Shown here piece after piece: positions 1 to 6,579 of a DNA stretch of 13,537 bases. Each line of letters begins with the position of its first letter. Position 1 is the stretch's first letter. Source of the stretch: Natronomonas sp. (GTDB lineage Archaea > Halobacteriota > Halobacteria > Halobacteriales > Haloarculaceae); the NCBI GenBank assembly GCA_007121575.1, contig SKKJ01000314.1, positions 1 to 13,537 on the forward strand, read 5' to 3'. The position numbers and the translations under genes were made by a program. The notes under the pieces are model-generated. The model saw only the letters and a program-made list of their open reading frames with translations, was not told the DNA's origin and did not search any database.

Positions 1-2118
1 CGTCGCCGCCCACGCGATCGAGATACCGTCGTACGTCGCCGTCCCTCGGCCGACTTCATCGAGGATGACGAGCGAATCCTCCGTCGCCGAGTGAAGGATG
101 TTCGAGAGCTCCTCCATCTCGACCATGAACGTCGAACGCCCCTCGGCGAGTTCGTCGAGCGCGCCGACGCGGGTGTAGATCCCGTCGACGAGTCCGACGC
201 AAGCGCGATCGGCCGGGACGAACGAGCCGACCTGTGCGAGAAGCGTGATGAGCGCCGCCTGCCGCATGTAGGTCGATTTTCCGGACATGTTCGGCCCCGT
301 GACGAGCAAGAACCGGCGTTCGGGGTCGAGAAAGAGATCGTTCGGGACGAACTGCGTATCCGTTTCGACGACCGGATGGCGTCCCGCCTCGACTTCGAGG
401 ACTCGGTCGGTCGTGAGTTCGGGGCGCGTCCAACCTCGCTTTGCGGCGTGTGCCGCGAGCGAACAGCGGACGTCGAGTTCGGCGAGCGTCCGCCCGACCG
501 CCTGCAAGAGATCCGCACGCGTTGCGACCGAATCCCGAAGCCGACAGAACGCCTCGTACTCGCGGTCGCCGCGCTCTTCTTCGAGACGGAACAGCTCGCG
601 CTCGCGCTCTCTGAGTTCGTCGAAAACGTACCGTTCGGCGTTCTTCAGCGTCTTGATCCCCTCGTAGTGTTCGGGGACACTGTCGGATGCGGACTTCGGG
701 ATCTGTACGTAGTAGCCGTCGGTCTTGTTTCGACCGACCGTCACCCGCGAGAGTCCGTACTGCCGTTTTTCACGCGCTTCGAGCGAGTCGAAATACTCCG
801 TCGCGGCCTCCTGTCTCTCGACCAGTTCGTCGAGTTCGTCGTCGTAGCCGCGTTTTATCAGGCCGCCCTCGTGAAGCGTCTTCGGCGGATCGTCGGCCAA
901 GGCGTCGAGCTCTTCGCGGAGGGCTTCGATCGCCGCACGATCGAGATCATCGAAGAGCGTCGCGACCGGTGAATCGGCGAGTCGCGGCGATCCGTCGATG
1001 CGGTCGAACAGCTCGGGAACGAGCGCGAGCGTCTCGCGGGCGCGCAACAGCGAATCGGCGTCGGCGCTTCCGGAGACCGCGCGCGCCGCGACGCGTTCGA
1101 GATCGTATGCCCGTCCGAGCGTCTCCGAAAGCCCTTCTCGAACCAGCGCGTCCGCCAACAGCGATTCGACCGCGTCCTGTCGGCGCTGAAGCCGATCGGT
1201 ATCACGGAGCGGGCGCGTGAGCCACTCTTTCAGTAACCGCGCGCCGGCGTTCGTCGCCGTGCGATCGACGGTCTCGAAGAGCGTTCGCCCGCCGCCGGTC
1301 ATCGTCTCCGTGAGTTCGAGGTTTCGCCGCGTCGTCGAATCAAGCGTGACGTGCTCGTCCGCCGTGTACGAACCGAGCCGCGTGACGGACGCCAACGCGC
1401 CGACGCCCGTCTCGTCGATATATGCGATCGCCGCCCCCGCGGCCATGATCGCCGGTTCGGAGAGTCCGACCGTTCCGGCGGCATCCCCGAACTGCTCGGC
1501 GAGCGTGTGCCGCGCGCGGCCGGGGGCGAACGCGTCGGTTTCGTGAAGCGTCAGGCGGGCGTCGAGCCCGGTTCGAAGCGCCGAAATGAACGCATCGTCG
1601 CCCCGAACGGTCGGGCCCGGCAGCACTTCGACGGGATCGAACCGGTCGAGTTCGTTCAGCGTCCGTTCCGCGCTCGCCTCGCCCGAGAGCGTCGTCACTC
1701 GAAACCGACCGGTCGTTATGTCACAGACTGCGAGGCCGTACGCGTTGCCATCGCACGCGACAGAGGCCAGATACTGCGCGGCGGCGTCATCCGTTTCGAG
1801 CAGCGTACCGGGCGTGACGGTCCGGGTTATCTCCCGAACGATTCCGTCGTCGGTCTCGCGCTGGTCGGCGATCGCGACCCGATAGCCTCGCTCGACGAGC
1901 GCTTTCATATACGGTGTGAGATCGTCGACCGGAACGCCGGCCATCGCGTACGGCTCACCCCCGGACGAACGCTCGGAGACTTTCAGGTCGAGCTCTTCGC
2001 CGACGAGTTCGGCGTCCTCGCCGAAGAACTCGTAGAAATCACCCATCTGCATCGCCAATAGGTCGGCCGACGCGGCGGCCTTCAACTCGAAAAACTCCCC
2101 GACGATACCGGATGCCAT
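1..2118 (-). CDS. mutS: DNA mismatch repair ATPase MutS (3'-truncated by window edge)
   Basis: MutS binds mismatched or looped DNA and uses ATP to recruit MutL. I see 706 in-frame codons. The frame is open from the ATG at 2118 over the stretches I translated (about codons 1-310 and 307-546, plus both Walker motifs). The N-terminal domain carries the mismatch-wedge motif GDFYEFF (F28-Y29-E30). A connector and a lever/clamp region follow. The ATPase domain has Walker A GPNMSGKS at residues 608-615 and Walker B LDEVGRGT with D687-E688. Family members are usually about 850-900 residues, so the end of the ATPase domain and the C-terminal dimerisation segment lie outside the window. The start is supported by a TATA element 27 bp upstream, implying a leaderless mRNA. 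Haloarchaea often carry two MutS1 paralogues, and the N-terminus resembles the MutS1a type from memory. mutL often follows mutS in this group, but that cannot be seen here. Confidence 0.96.
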   Translation of the reverse strand, partial: MASGIVGEFFELKAAASADLLAMQMGDFYEFFGEDAELVGEELDLKVSERSSGGEPYAMAGVPVDDLTPYMKALVERGYRVAIADQRETDDGIVREITRTVTPGTLLETDDAAAQYLASVACDGNAYGLAVCDITTGRFRVTTLSGEASAERTLNELDRFDPVEVLPGPTVRGDDAFISALRTGLDARLTLHETDAFAPGRARHTLAEQFGDAAGTVGLSEPAIMAAGAAIAYIDETGVGALASVTRLGSYTADEHVTLDSTTRRNLELTETMTGGGRTLFETVDRTATNAGARLLKEWLTRPLRDTDRLQRRQDAVESLLADALVREGLSETLGRAYDLERVAARAVSGSADADSLLRARETLALVPELFDRIDGSPRLADSPVATLFDDLDRAAIEALREELDALADDPPKTLHEGGLIKRGYDDELDELVERQEAATEYFDSLEAREKRQYGLSRVTVGRNKTDGYYVQIPKSASDSVPEHYEGIKTLKNAERYVFDELRERERELFRLEEERGDREYEAFCRLRDSVATRADLLQAVGRTLAELDVRCSLAAHAAKRGWTRPELTTDRVLEVEAGRHPVVETDTQFVPNDLFLDPERRFLLVTGPNMSGKSTYMRQAALITLLAQVGSFVPADRACVGLVDGIYTRVGALDELAEGRSTFMVEMEELSNILHSATEDSLVILDEVGRGTATYDGISIAWAAT

Positions 2119-2141
2119 ATCCGAACCGGCGGGTGCCGACG

Positions 2142-2147
2142 CATAAA
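2142..2147 (-). promoter_or_regulatory. TATA element of mutS
   Basis: On the minus strand this reads TTTATG within GTTTTATGC. It is centred about 27 bp before the mutS ATG, so the transcript would start at or next to the start codon. Confidence 0.6.
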
Positions 2148-2160
2148 ACGTGACGGGTTG

Positions 2161-2206
2161 TCCGGCACCTCACAGACGAATATGGCGGGGAGTCCGGCAC
2201 CTCACA
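2161..2206. repeat. 14-bp direct repeat between thiD and mutS
   Basis: TCCGGCACCTCACA occurs exactly at 2161-2174 and again at 2193-2206, 32 bp apart start to start. Both copies lie in the 100-bp gap between the thiD stop and the mutS start, just upstream of the mutS TATA element. They could be regulator sites or a small local duplication. No function is assigned. Confidence 0.7.
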
Positions 2207-2218
2207 CGGACCGCCGTT

Positions 2219-3469
2219 TCAACGTCGGCTCTCTTCCGCGAGGAGTTCGTCGAGGAGTGTTTCCAGCGTCGGTGCTAGGACGGTCGTGGCCTCATCACGG
2301 CGGCGAACGAGTAGAGCCGACGGTTCGCCCCCGGTCGCGAGAAGTCGATCCATCGGATCCTCGTCAGGATACCACTCGAACGCAGCGCGCACGTCCGGAC
2401 GAGTTTCTCGGACGTCGAGTAGCAGATCGGATAGCGCCGTTTGAACGCCGAACCGGACGGAGCCGTTCGGGACAACGCTATCGGCAGTCAGATCGAACCC
2501 GCCGTCGAACACCGCCACATCGTCAACACCGTCCGCATACGGGGTCGACACGGCGAGACGCGCGTCCGTATCGGAGACGAGCGAATCGAGGTTCGATGCA
2601 CAGAGCCGTTCGATGGCGGATTCGAGACCGGAAGCGGTCGGCCACCGCGCCGCTTCGTTTCGGATTCCGGCGAGGTGATGAACCGCGCCGGGTCCCGAAC
2701 CGCAGCCGTGATGATATCTGATGGCCCGTTGCATGAACTCGACACTTCGGTCGACGGCATTCGATATCGGTTCTCCGTGAGCGAGTCGGGTTGCGATCGC
2801 CGCAGAGAGAGTACAGCCCGAGCCGTGGGTCGCCGCGGTATCGATCCGCGGATGCTCGATCGTCTCGACGGTTTCGGGCGTTATCAACACGTCGCGTACC
2901 GTTTCACCGGGAACGTGCCCGCCTTTGATGAGCGCGGCGTCGGCGCCCATCTCCAGGAGTCGATCGCCGGCGCGACGCGAGCTCTCTTCGTCCTCCGGTT
3001 CGATCTCGGTCAGCACGGCCGCCTCATCGACGTTCGGCGTCACGAGCGCCGCTTCGGCGATAAGCGTCTCGTACGCGGACTCCGCAGTCGCGCTCAGCAG
3101 GCGATCGCCCGTCGCCGCGATCATCACCGGATCGACGACGACCGGCGCGGCGAGATCGGCAGCGGTCTCGGCGACACGCTCCACGATTTCAGCCGTCGCA
3201 AGCATGCCGGTTTTCACCGCCCGAACGTCGAAATCCGAGCGAACGGCGTCGATCTGGGCGTCGATCTCCTCGGTCGGGAGCACATGGCTCGATTTGACAC
3301 CAGTCGTGTTCTGGGCGGTCACCGCCGTCACCGCGGACGTTCCGAATCCGCCGCTCGCTTCGATCGTCTTGAGATCCGCTTGGATTCCCGCCCCACCGCC
3401 CGAATCGCTACCGGCGATGGTCAACACGACCGGGAGTTCGACCGGTTCGGGAGTGCGTTGTGCGGCCAT
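2219..3469 (-). CDS. thiD: Bifunctional hydroxymethylpyrimidine/phosphomethylpyrimidine kinase ThiD with C-terminal ThiN-like domain
   Basis: ThiD phosphorylates the pyrimidine precursor of thiamine twice (HMP to HMP-P to HMP-PP) in the cytoplasm. Of the 416 residues, about 12-270 form a ribokinase-fold kinase. It has the entry motif [15 protein letters not shown] (18-32), a GML turn (88-90), VVVDPVM (110-116) and the anion-hole/catalytic motif HGSGCTLSA with C219. Residues about 280-416 align by eye with ThiN (thiamine-phosphate synthase): [11 protein letters not shown] (309-319) and VRFG (338-341) match the ThiN framework. However, the arginine-rich GR-IVR stretch is replaced by GGFDL, and the FGASSHVAR-type motif by FGVQTALSD. 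The second domain therefore looks catalytically decayed. Start ATG at 3469 with a TATA element about 24 bp upstream. It is divergent from the small gene at 3549. Confidence 0.94.
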   Translation of the reverse strand: MAAQRTPEPVELPVVLTIAGSDSGGGAGIQADLKTIEASGGFGTSAVTAVTAQNTTGVKSSHVLPTEEIDAQIDAVRSDFDVRAVKTGMLATAEIVERVAETAADLAAPVVVDPVMIAATGDRLLSATAESAYETLIAEAALVTPNVDEAAVLTEIEPEDEESSRRAGDRLLEMGADAALIKGGHVPGETVRDVLITPETVETIEHPRIDTAATHGSGCTLSAAIATRLAHGEPISNAVDRSVEFMQRAIRYHHGCGSGPGAVHHLAGIRNEAARWPTASGLESAIERLCASNLDSLVSDTDARLAVSTPYADGVDDVAVFDGGFDLTADSVVPNGSVRFGVQTALSDLLLDVRETRPDVRAAFEWYPDEDPMDRLLATGGEPSALLVRRRDEATTVLAPTLETLLDELLAEESRR

Positions 3470-3488
3470 ATCGTTCGTATAATTGCAC

Positions 3489-3496
3489 GATATAAG
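3489..3496 (-). promoter_or_regulatory. TATA element of thiD
   Basis: Reads CTTATATC on the minus strand, centred about 24 bp before the thiD ATG. It lies in the 79-bp divergent region shared with the small gene starting at 3549. A second AT-rich patch (AATTATAC, about 3478-3485) is closer to the ATG and too near to be the main box. Confidence 0.55.
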
Positions 3497-3513
3497 CCAG
3501 TGATGATCCGCCG

Positions 3514-3519
3514 AAATAC
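3514..3519 (+). promoter_or_regulatory. Weak TATA-like element of the small gene at 3549
   Basis: AAATAC centred about 32 bp before the ATG at 3549. It would give an RNA start near 3543, downstream of the alternative TTG codon at 3528, which argues for the ATG start. Confidence 0.35.
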
Positions 3520-3548
3520 CTTCGGGTTTGGATCACGAACACGGAGAT

Positions 3549-3725
3549 ATGTATCGCGCGATCCTTCCGAACGGACAGCTCGAGTGCGACGAGTACGATC
3601 ACGGCGATCGGGGCGTCGAACTCTACGACGGTGACGGGATGCTGTTGGCGTTTGTCCCGTATCAGAACCTCGAAGCGTTGCTCACCGAAGCGGCCTACGA
3701 CACGGACGAGCCCTCCGTGATGTAA
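3549..3725 (+). CDS. Small acidic protein of unknown function (58 aa)
   Basis: I do not recognise the family. The product is 58 residues, acidic, with no signal peptide, membrane span or cysteine pair; its one cysteine follows PNGQLE. The pattern suggests short beta strands (YRAILPNG, VELYDGDGMLLAFVPY) followed by a helix (NLEALLTEAAYD). That would fit a small beta-alpha domain, or a protein made conditionally. I chose the ATG at 3549. A TTG at 3528 would add seven residues but lies before the likely RNA start. A GGAG sits directly before the ATG, too close to be a normal ribosome-binding site. The gene is divergent from thiD and ends 71 bp from the convergent DUF5611-like gene. Codon choice (GAC, GAG, CTC) matches the neighbours, which supports a real gene. 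Confidence 0.7.
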   Translation: MYRAILPNGQLECDEYDHGDRGVELYDGDGMLLAFVPYQNLEALLTEAAYDTDEPSVM

Positions 3726-3796
3726 CCGGCCACATTCCGCGTTGAACGAGTTCAGACGGCGACGAACGTCGAGAGGAAGCCGTCCGACAGTCCGTC

Positions 3797-4186
3797 TCAG
3801 ACGTTGTCCGGGGTCTCGTCGTCCTCGACCGATCGCTTCATCGACTCACGGCGGGCCTTCGCATCGCGGCCCGTACATTCGAGCAAGAAGTCGTTTTTCG
3901 CGGTGTTGGCATCGCCCGCGGCGTCAACGTCGCCAGAATCGAGCAGATCCTGCAGTTCTCGCTCCTCGAAGTGGACCGCGAGCGTGTCTTTCTTGCCGGG
4001 GTATGAGACCGCACCGGCGACAACGCGTGTGAAAACGGGGTTGTCGGGAGCACCGACGACGTACAGATCGCTTCCGTTGTACTCTTCAGTCTCGGTTATT
4101 TCGCCGAAATACTCCTCTATCGTCGCTTTCAGATCCGGAACGCGTTCTTCGAGATACTCGCCACGTCGCATTTTGTACTCTTCCAT
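3797..4186 (-). CDS. DUF5611-like small conserved haloarchaeal protein
   Basis: The product is 129 residues of unknown molecular function. The N-terminus MEEYKMRRGEYLEERVPDL and the core YNGSDLYVVGAPDNPVF, GAVSYPGKKDTLAVHFEER and KNDFLLECTGRDAKARRESMKR match my memory of the haloarchaeal DUF5611 family. The pattern reads as alternating helices and strands with a conserved basic C-terminal helix (K110-R118) and an acidic tail. There is no membrane span and only one cysteine (C104). An in-frame upstream extension is possible, but it runs back over the preceding gene and lacks family similarity, so I start at 4186. The gene follows the zinc-ribbon gene by 26 bp on the same strand, so co-transcription is likely. 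A weak AT patch near 4212-4219 might add an internal promoter. Confidence 0.85.
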   Translation of the reverse strand: MEEYKMRRGEYLEERVPDLKATIEEYFGEITETEEYNGSDLYVVGAPDNPVFTRVVAGAVSYPGKKDTLAVHFEERELQDLLDSGDVDAAGDANTAKNDFLLECTGRDAKARRESMKRSVEDDETPDNV

Positions 4187-4212
4187 ATCGAAGCATATCG
4201 GAATCCGGGTGT

Positions 4213-4983
4213 TTACTGGTTTCGTTCGGCTTCCAACCACGCGTTGCACTCGGGACAGGAATCGCCATCCCGGTATCCGGACTGGGCTTCGATACTGAAT
4301 CCGCACTCGGGGCAGACGATTTCGCCTTCCGGCACGGTGATTCCGGATAGCGACTCGTCCGCGGTCGGTTCGGTCGGCGGCTCTGTTTCGATGTGTATAT
4401 CCGACTCGTCTCGGGTGTCAGAGTCCTCCGAGTCGGCCTCTTCGGGCCACTGACCCGGTTTTCGAGACGGCTCGTCCTCGTCGGTGAGAATTTCGGCGTC
4501 CTCCGTTTCGGGATCTGGCGGTTCCTCGGGTACGTCCGTGTCAGGCGTCGACGACGGAGCGCCTCCGCGATCGGGCGCTGTTGCAGAAGCGGGTTCGGTA
4601 TCGATGATCTCCGTTTCGTCCGCAGCACGACGATCGGATTTCGAATCGGCATCGGGTTCCGACGTGGCGCTCGGTTCGTCATCGCTGAGATCGCTTCGGT
4701 CGACCACGCCGGCGAAGCCGCCGCCTCCAGACGGCTCATCGGGGGCGTCCGCGGGTCCGATATCGGTGTCGACATCGGTGTCCGTCGTTTCGATTCCGAC
4801 CGCGTCTCCGTCAACGACGGCGGTCACCTCCGTGCTTTCAGAGACGACGCGTTCCGTGCCACAGCGGTTGCATCGCTCTATTTCGCGTTCGGTGGTCACC
4901 ACTTCGCTGCCCTGCTCTTCGCGCTCTCGTTCCACGCCGGCGGGCTCGAAGGAGTGGCCCAGTATCGAACACTGTAATCCCAT
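4213..4983 (-). CDS. Two-zinc-site protein with long acidic linker (DUF7093-like)
   Basis: The product is 256 residues. The N-terminal module has C5, H10, C38 and C41 (MGLQCSILGH and CNRCG), likely one zinc site. The C-terminal module has CPECGF (C224, C227) and CPECN (C243, C246), a classic zinc ribbon. About 165 residues between them (50-215) are rich in D, E, S, T and P with no hydrophobic core, so probably disordered in high salt. The N-terminal pattern, including the REREEQG and EVVTTEREIE stretches, resembles a conserved haloarchaeal family that I recall as DUF7093; the number is from memory. Function is unknown; a tether joining two protein or nucleic-acid contacts is an inference. The start at 4983 is supported by a strong TATA box 28 bp upstream. 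It is the first gene of a likely pair with the DUF5611-like gene. Confidence 0.88.
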   Translation of the reverse strand: MGLQCSILGHSFEPAGVEREREEQGSEVVTTEREIERCNRCGTERVVSESTEVTAVVDGDAVGIETTDTDVDTDIGPADAPDEPSGGGGFAGVVDRSDLSDDEPSATSEPDADSKSDRRAADETEIIDTEPASATAPDRGGAPSSTPDTDVPEEPPDPETEDAEILTDEDEPSRKPGQWPEEADSEDSDTRDESDIHIETEPPTEPTADESLSGITVPEGEIVCPECGFSIEAQSGYRDGDSCPECNAWLEAERNQ

Positions 4984-5008
4984 TACTGACACGTGGCCGT
5001 GACGGAGA

Positions 5009-5014
5009 TATAAA
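5009..5014 (-). promoter_or_regulatory. TATA box of the zinc-ribbon/DUF5611 pair
   Basis: Reads TTTATA within GTTTTATATC on the minus strand, centred about 28 bp before the ATG at 4983. It is one of the best-formed promoters in the window and drives a likely leaderless two-gene mRNA. Confidence 0.7.
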
Positions 5015-5056
5015 ACTTGAGTCCCGAGGGTGATGAATGGCGCTCCCCGCCGAACG

Positions 5057-5062
5057 GTTAAG
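5057..5062 (+). promoter_or_regulatory. Weak TATA-like element of the winged-helix gene
   Basis: GTTAAG centred about 27 bp before the ATG at 5087. It lies in the divergent region with the zinc-ribbon promoter, 43 bp away. Confidence 0.4.
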
Positions 5063-5086
5063 ACATCGCCGAACGAACGGTCGGGT

Positions 5087-5389
5087 ATGCAGGCGAAGCG
5101 AGAGTACCGCAAGCGCGACGAGACGGAAGTCGCGGTGCTCGACGCGCTCGTCGATCGGGCCGAAGAAGGGATGACCGTCTTCGAACTCCGGGCCGGTGTC
5201 GAAGCGGACATCGACGAACTCGAGACGGCGCTGGCCGAGCTGAAAGACGCGGGTCTGATCGACGTCGAGAACGACGAGCAGCAGATGCGGATCTATCCCG
5301 ACGATCGGGTCGTTCCCGAACACAACGCGAACGAGACGGCCAGCGGAGGATCGATCATCCAACGGCTCAAAAAGAAGCTCGGCTGGTGA
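5087..5389 (+). CDS. Small winged-helix protein (DUF6432-like)
   Basis: The product is 100 residues. Residues about 12-75 fit a winged helix-turn-helix: helix EVAVLDALVDRA, then MTVFELRAGV, a recognition-like helix DIDELETALAELKDAGLI, and a wing ENDEQQMRIYPDD. From memory it matches the haloarchaeal family DUF6432, whose role is unknown; DNA binding is inferred from the fold only. The C-terminus after a flexible NANETASGGS segment is SIIQRLKKKLGW, a short basic amphipathic helix that could touch membrane, DNA or a partner. The start at 5087 has a TATA-like element 27 bp before it. It precedes the YgfZ/GcvT-like gene by 52 bp on the same strand, but that gene has its own TATA element. Confidence 0.82.
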   Translation: MQAKREYRKRDETEVAVLDALVDRAEEGMTVFELRAGVEADIDELETALAELKDAGLIDVENDEQQMRIYPDDRVVPEHNANETASGGSIIQRLKKKLGW

Positions 5390-5410
5390 CGCTCAGGCTG
5401 AGACGCGGGC

Positions 5411-5417
5411 GTTTTAC
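5411..5417 (+). promoter_or_regulatory. TATA element of the YgfZ/GcvT-like gene
   Basis: GTTTTAC centred about 28 bp before the ATG at 5442, between the winged-helix stop codon and the start. Confidence 0.55.
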
Positions 5418-5441
5418 CCCTCGGACGCGTTTGGTTTCCCA

Positions 5442-6524
5442 ATGACAGTTATCGCGGATATACACGACGCTCACGGCGCGACGTACACAGAACACGGCGG
5501 CCGTCGAATCGTATCCCACTACGGTCGACCCGAACGCGCGCACAGAGCCGTCCGAAACGTCGTCGGGACCATCGAAGTCGACTACGGTATCGTCGAGGTC
5601 ACCGGTGAGGATCGGGTCGATTTCGTCGATAACGCGGTCACGAATCGTGTTCCTGAGAAGGACGGCAAGGGCGTCTACGCGCTGTTGCTGGATCCACAGG
5701 GTCGGATCGAAACCGAACTCTACGTCTATAACGCCGACGAACGGCTGCTCTGTTTCGTCCCGCCGGGATCGGCGGGCGAACTCGCCGAAAACTGGAGCGA
5801 AAAGACGTTTATTCAGGACGTAACGATCCGGCGCGCGACTGACGATTTCGGCGTCTTCGGTGTTCACGGGCCGAAGGCGACCGAAAAAGTCGCCTCCGTT
5901 CTCTCGGGGCCGGGCTCACCCGACGAACCCCTCACGTTCGTTCGGGGGAGGATCGGTGATTGGGGAACCACCGTCATCCGCACGGACGATCTGACCGGCG
6001 AGGAAGGATACGAAGTGATCTGCGCCGCCGAGGACGCAGAAAGCGTGTTCAACGCACTGATAAATCACGGTCTCAACGCCGCGCCGTTCGGGTATCAGAC
6101 GCTCGGGTATCTCCTGCTCGAAGCGGGCACGCCGCGGTTCGAGACAGAACTCGAAGGGAACGTTCCGAACGTTCTCGGGATTCGAAACGCGCTCGATTTC
6201 GAAAAAGGGTGTTACGTCGGCCAGGAGGTCGTCTCGAAGATCGAAAACCGTGGCCAACCGTCGAGGCGATTAGTCGGGCTTCGACCGGAAACGACCCCCG
6301 AGCTCAGCTCGGCGGTCTTCGACGGTGACAGCCACGTCGGAGAGGTGACTCGCGCCGATCTGAGCCCGGCACTCGGTGCGCCGATCGCGATGGCGCTCGT
6401 CGAATACGGGCTCGAAACGGACGAACTGACCGTTCGAATCGACGGTAACGACGTGGCTGCGGACATCGTTTCGCTCCCGTTCGTTGACGGTTCGTCCCTT
6501 TCGGGACGGCTTCCGCAGTACTGA
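5442..6524 (+). CDS. Folate-binding YgfZ/GcvT-family protein
   Basis: The product is 360 residues with the GcvT fold (tetrahydrofolate-binding aminomethyltransferase superfamily). The motif KGCYVGQE (255-262, with C257), followed by KIENRGQPSRRLVGL, is the YgfZ signature. TGEEGYEV (185-192) is the shared GcvT-like motif. YgfZ proteins use folate and help make or repair some Fe-S enzymes. True glycine-cleavage GcvT lacks the KGCYxGQE cysteine, so I prefer YgfZ, although haloarchaeal copies are often labelled aminomethyltransferase. No glycine cleavage genes (gcvH, gcvP) are visible beside it, which also favours YgfZ. N-terminal residues 1-45 are a longer lead-in than in bacterial YgfZ. The start is supported by a TATA element at -28. 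It stands 55 bp before the MinD-like gene. Confidence 0.88.
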   Translation: MTVIADIHDAHGATYTEHGGRRIVSHYGRPERAHRAVRNVVGTIEVDYGIVEVTGEDRVDFVDNAVTNRVPEKDGKGVYALLLDPQGRIETELYVYNADERLLCFVPPGSAGELAENWSEKTFIQDVTIRRATDDFGVFGVHGPKATEKVASVLSGPGSPDEPLTFVRGRIGDWGTTVIRTDDLTGEEGYEVICAAEDAESVFNALINHGLNAAPFGYQTLGYLLLEAGTPRFETELEGNVPNVLGIRNALDFEKGCYVGQEVVSKIENRGQPSRRLVGLRPETTPELSSAVFDGDSHVGEVTRADLSPALGAPIAMALVEYGLETDELTVRIDGNDVAADIVSLPFVDGSSLSGRLPQY

Positions 6525-6546
6525 CGCGTCGAAACAGCGGGAGGGG

Positions 6547-6556
6547 TTTTATAATA
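6547..6556 (+). promoter_or_regulatory. TATA box of the MinD-like gene
   Basis: TTTTATAATA centred about 28 bp before the ATG at 6580. It is strong and well placed for a leaderless mRNA, and it rules out an upstream in-frame ATG at 6484, which would lie inside the previous gene. Confidence 0.7.
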
Positions 6557-6579
6557 GCGCCGACACAGATGTATCAGAA

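Noticed and set aside
91..2061. Long plus-strand open frames across the mutS region
   Set aside because: They are antisense to mutS, which has intact mismatch-wedge, Walker A and Walker B motifs. High GC content leaves few stops on the opposite strand. Their translations are Arg/Ser-rich with no recognisable domain.
2441..3634. A 397-codon plus-strand frame over thiD
   Set aside because: Antisense shadow of thiD. It is Arg-rich and low quality, and it overlaps the whole kinase domain and the divergent promoter region.
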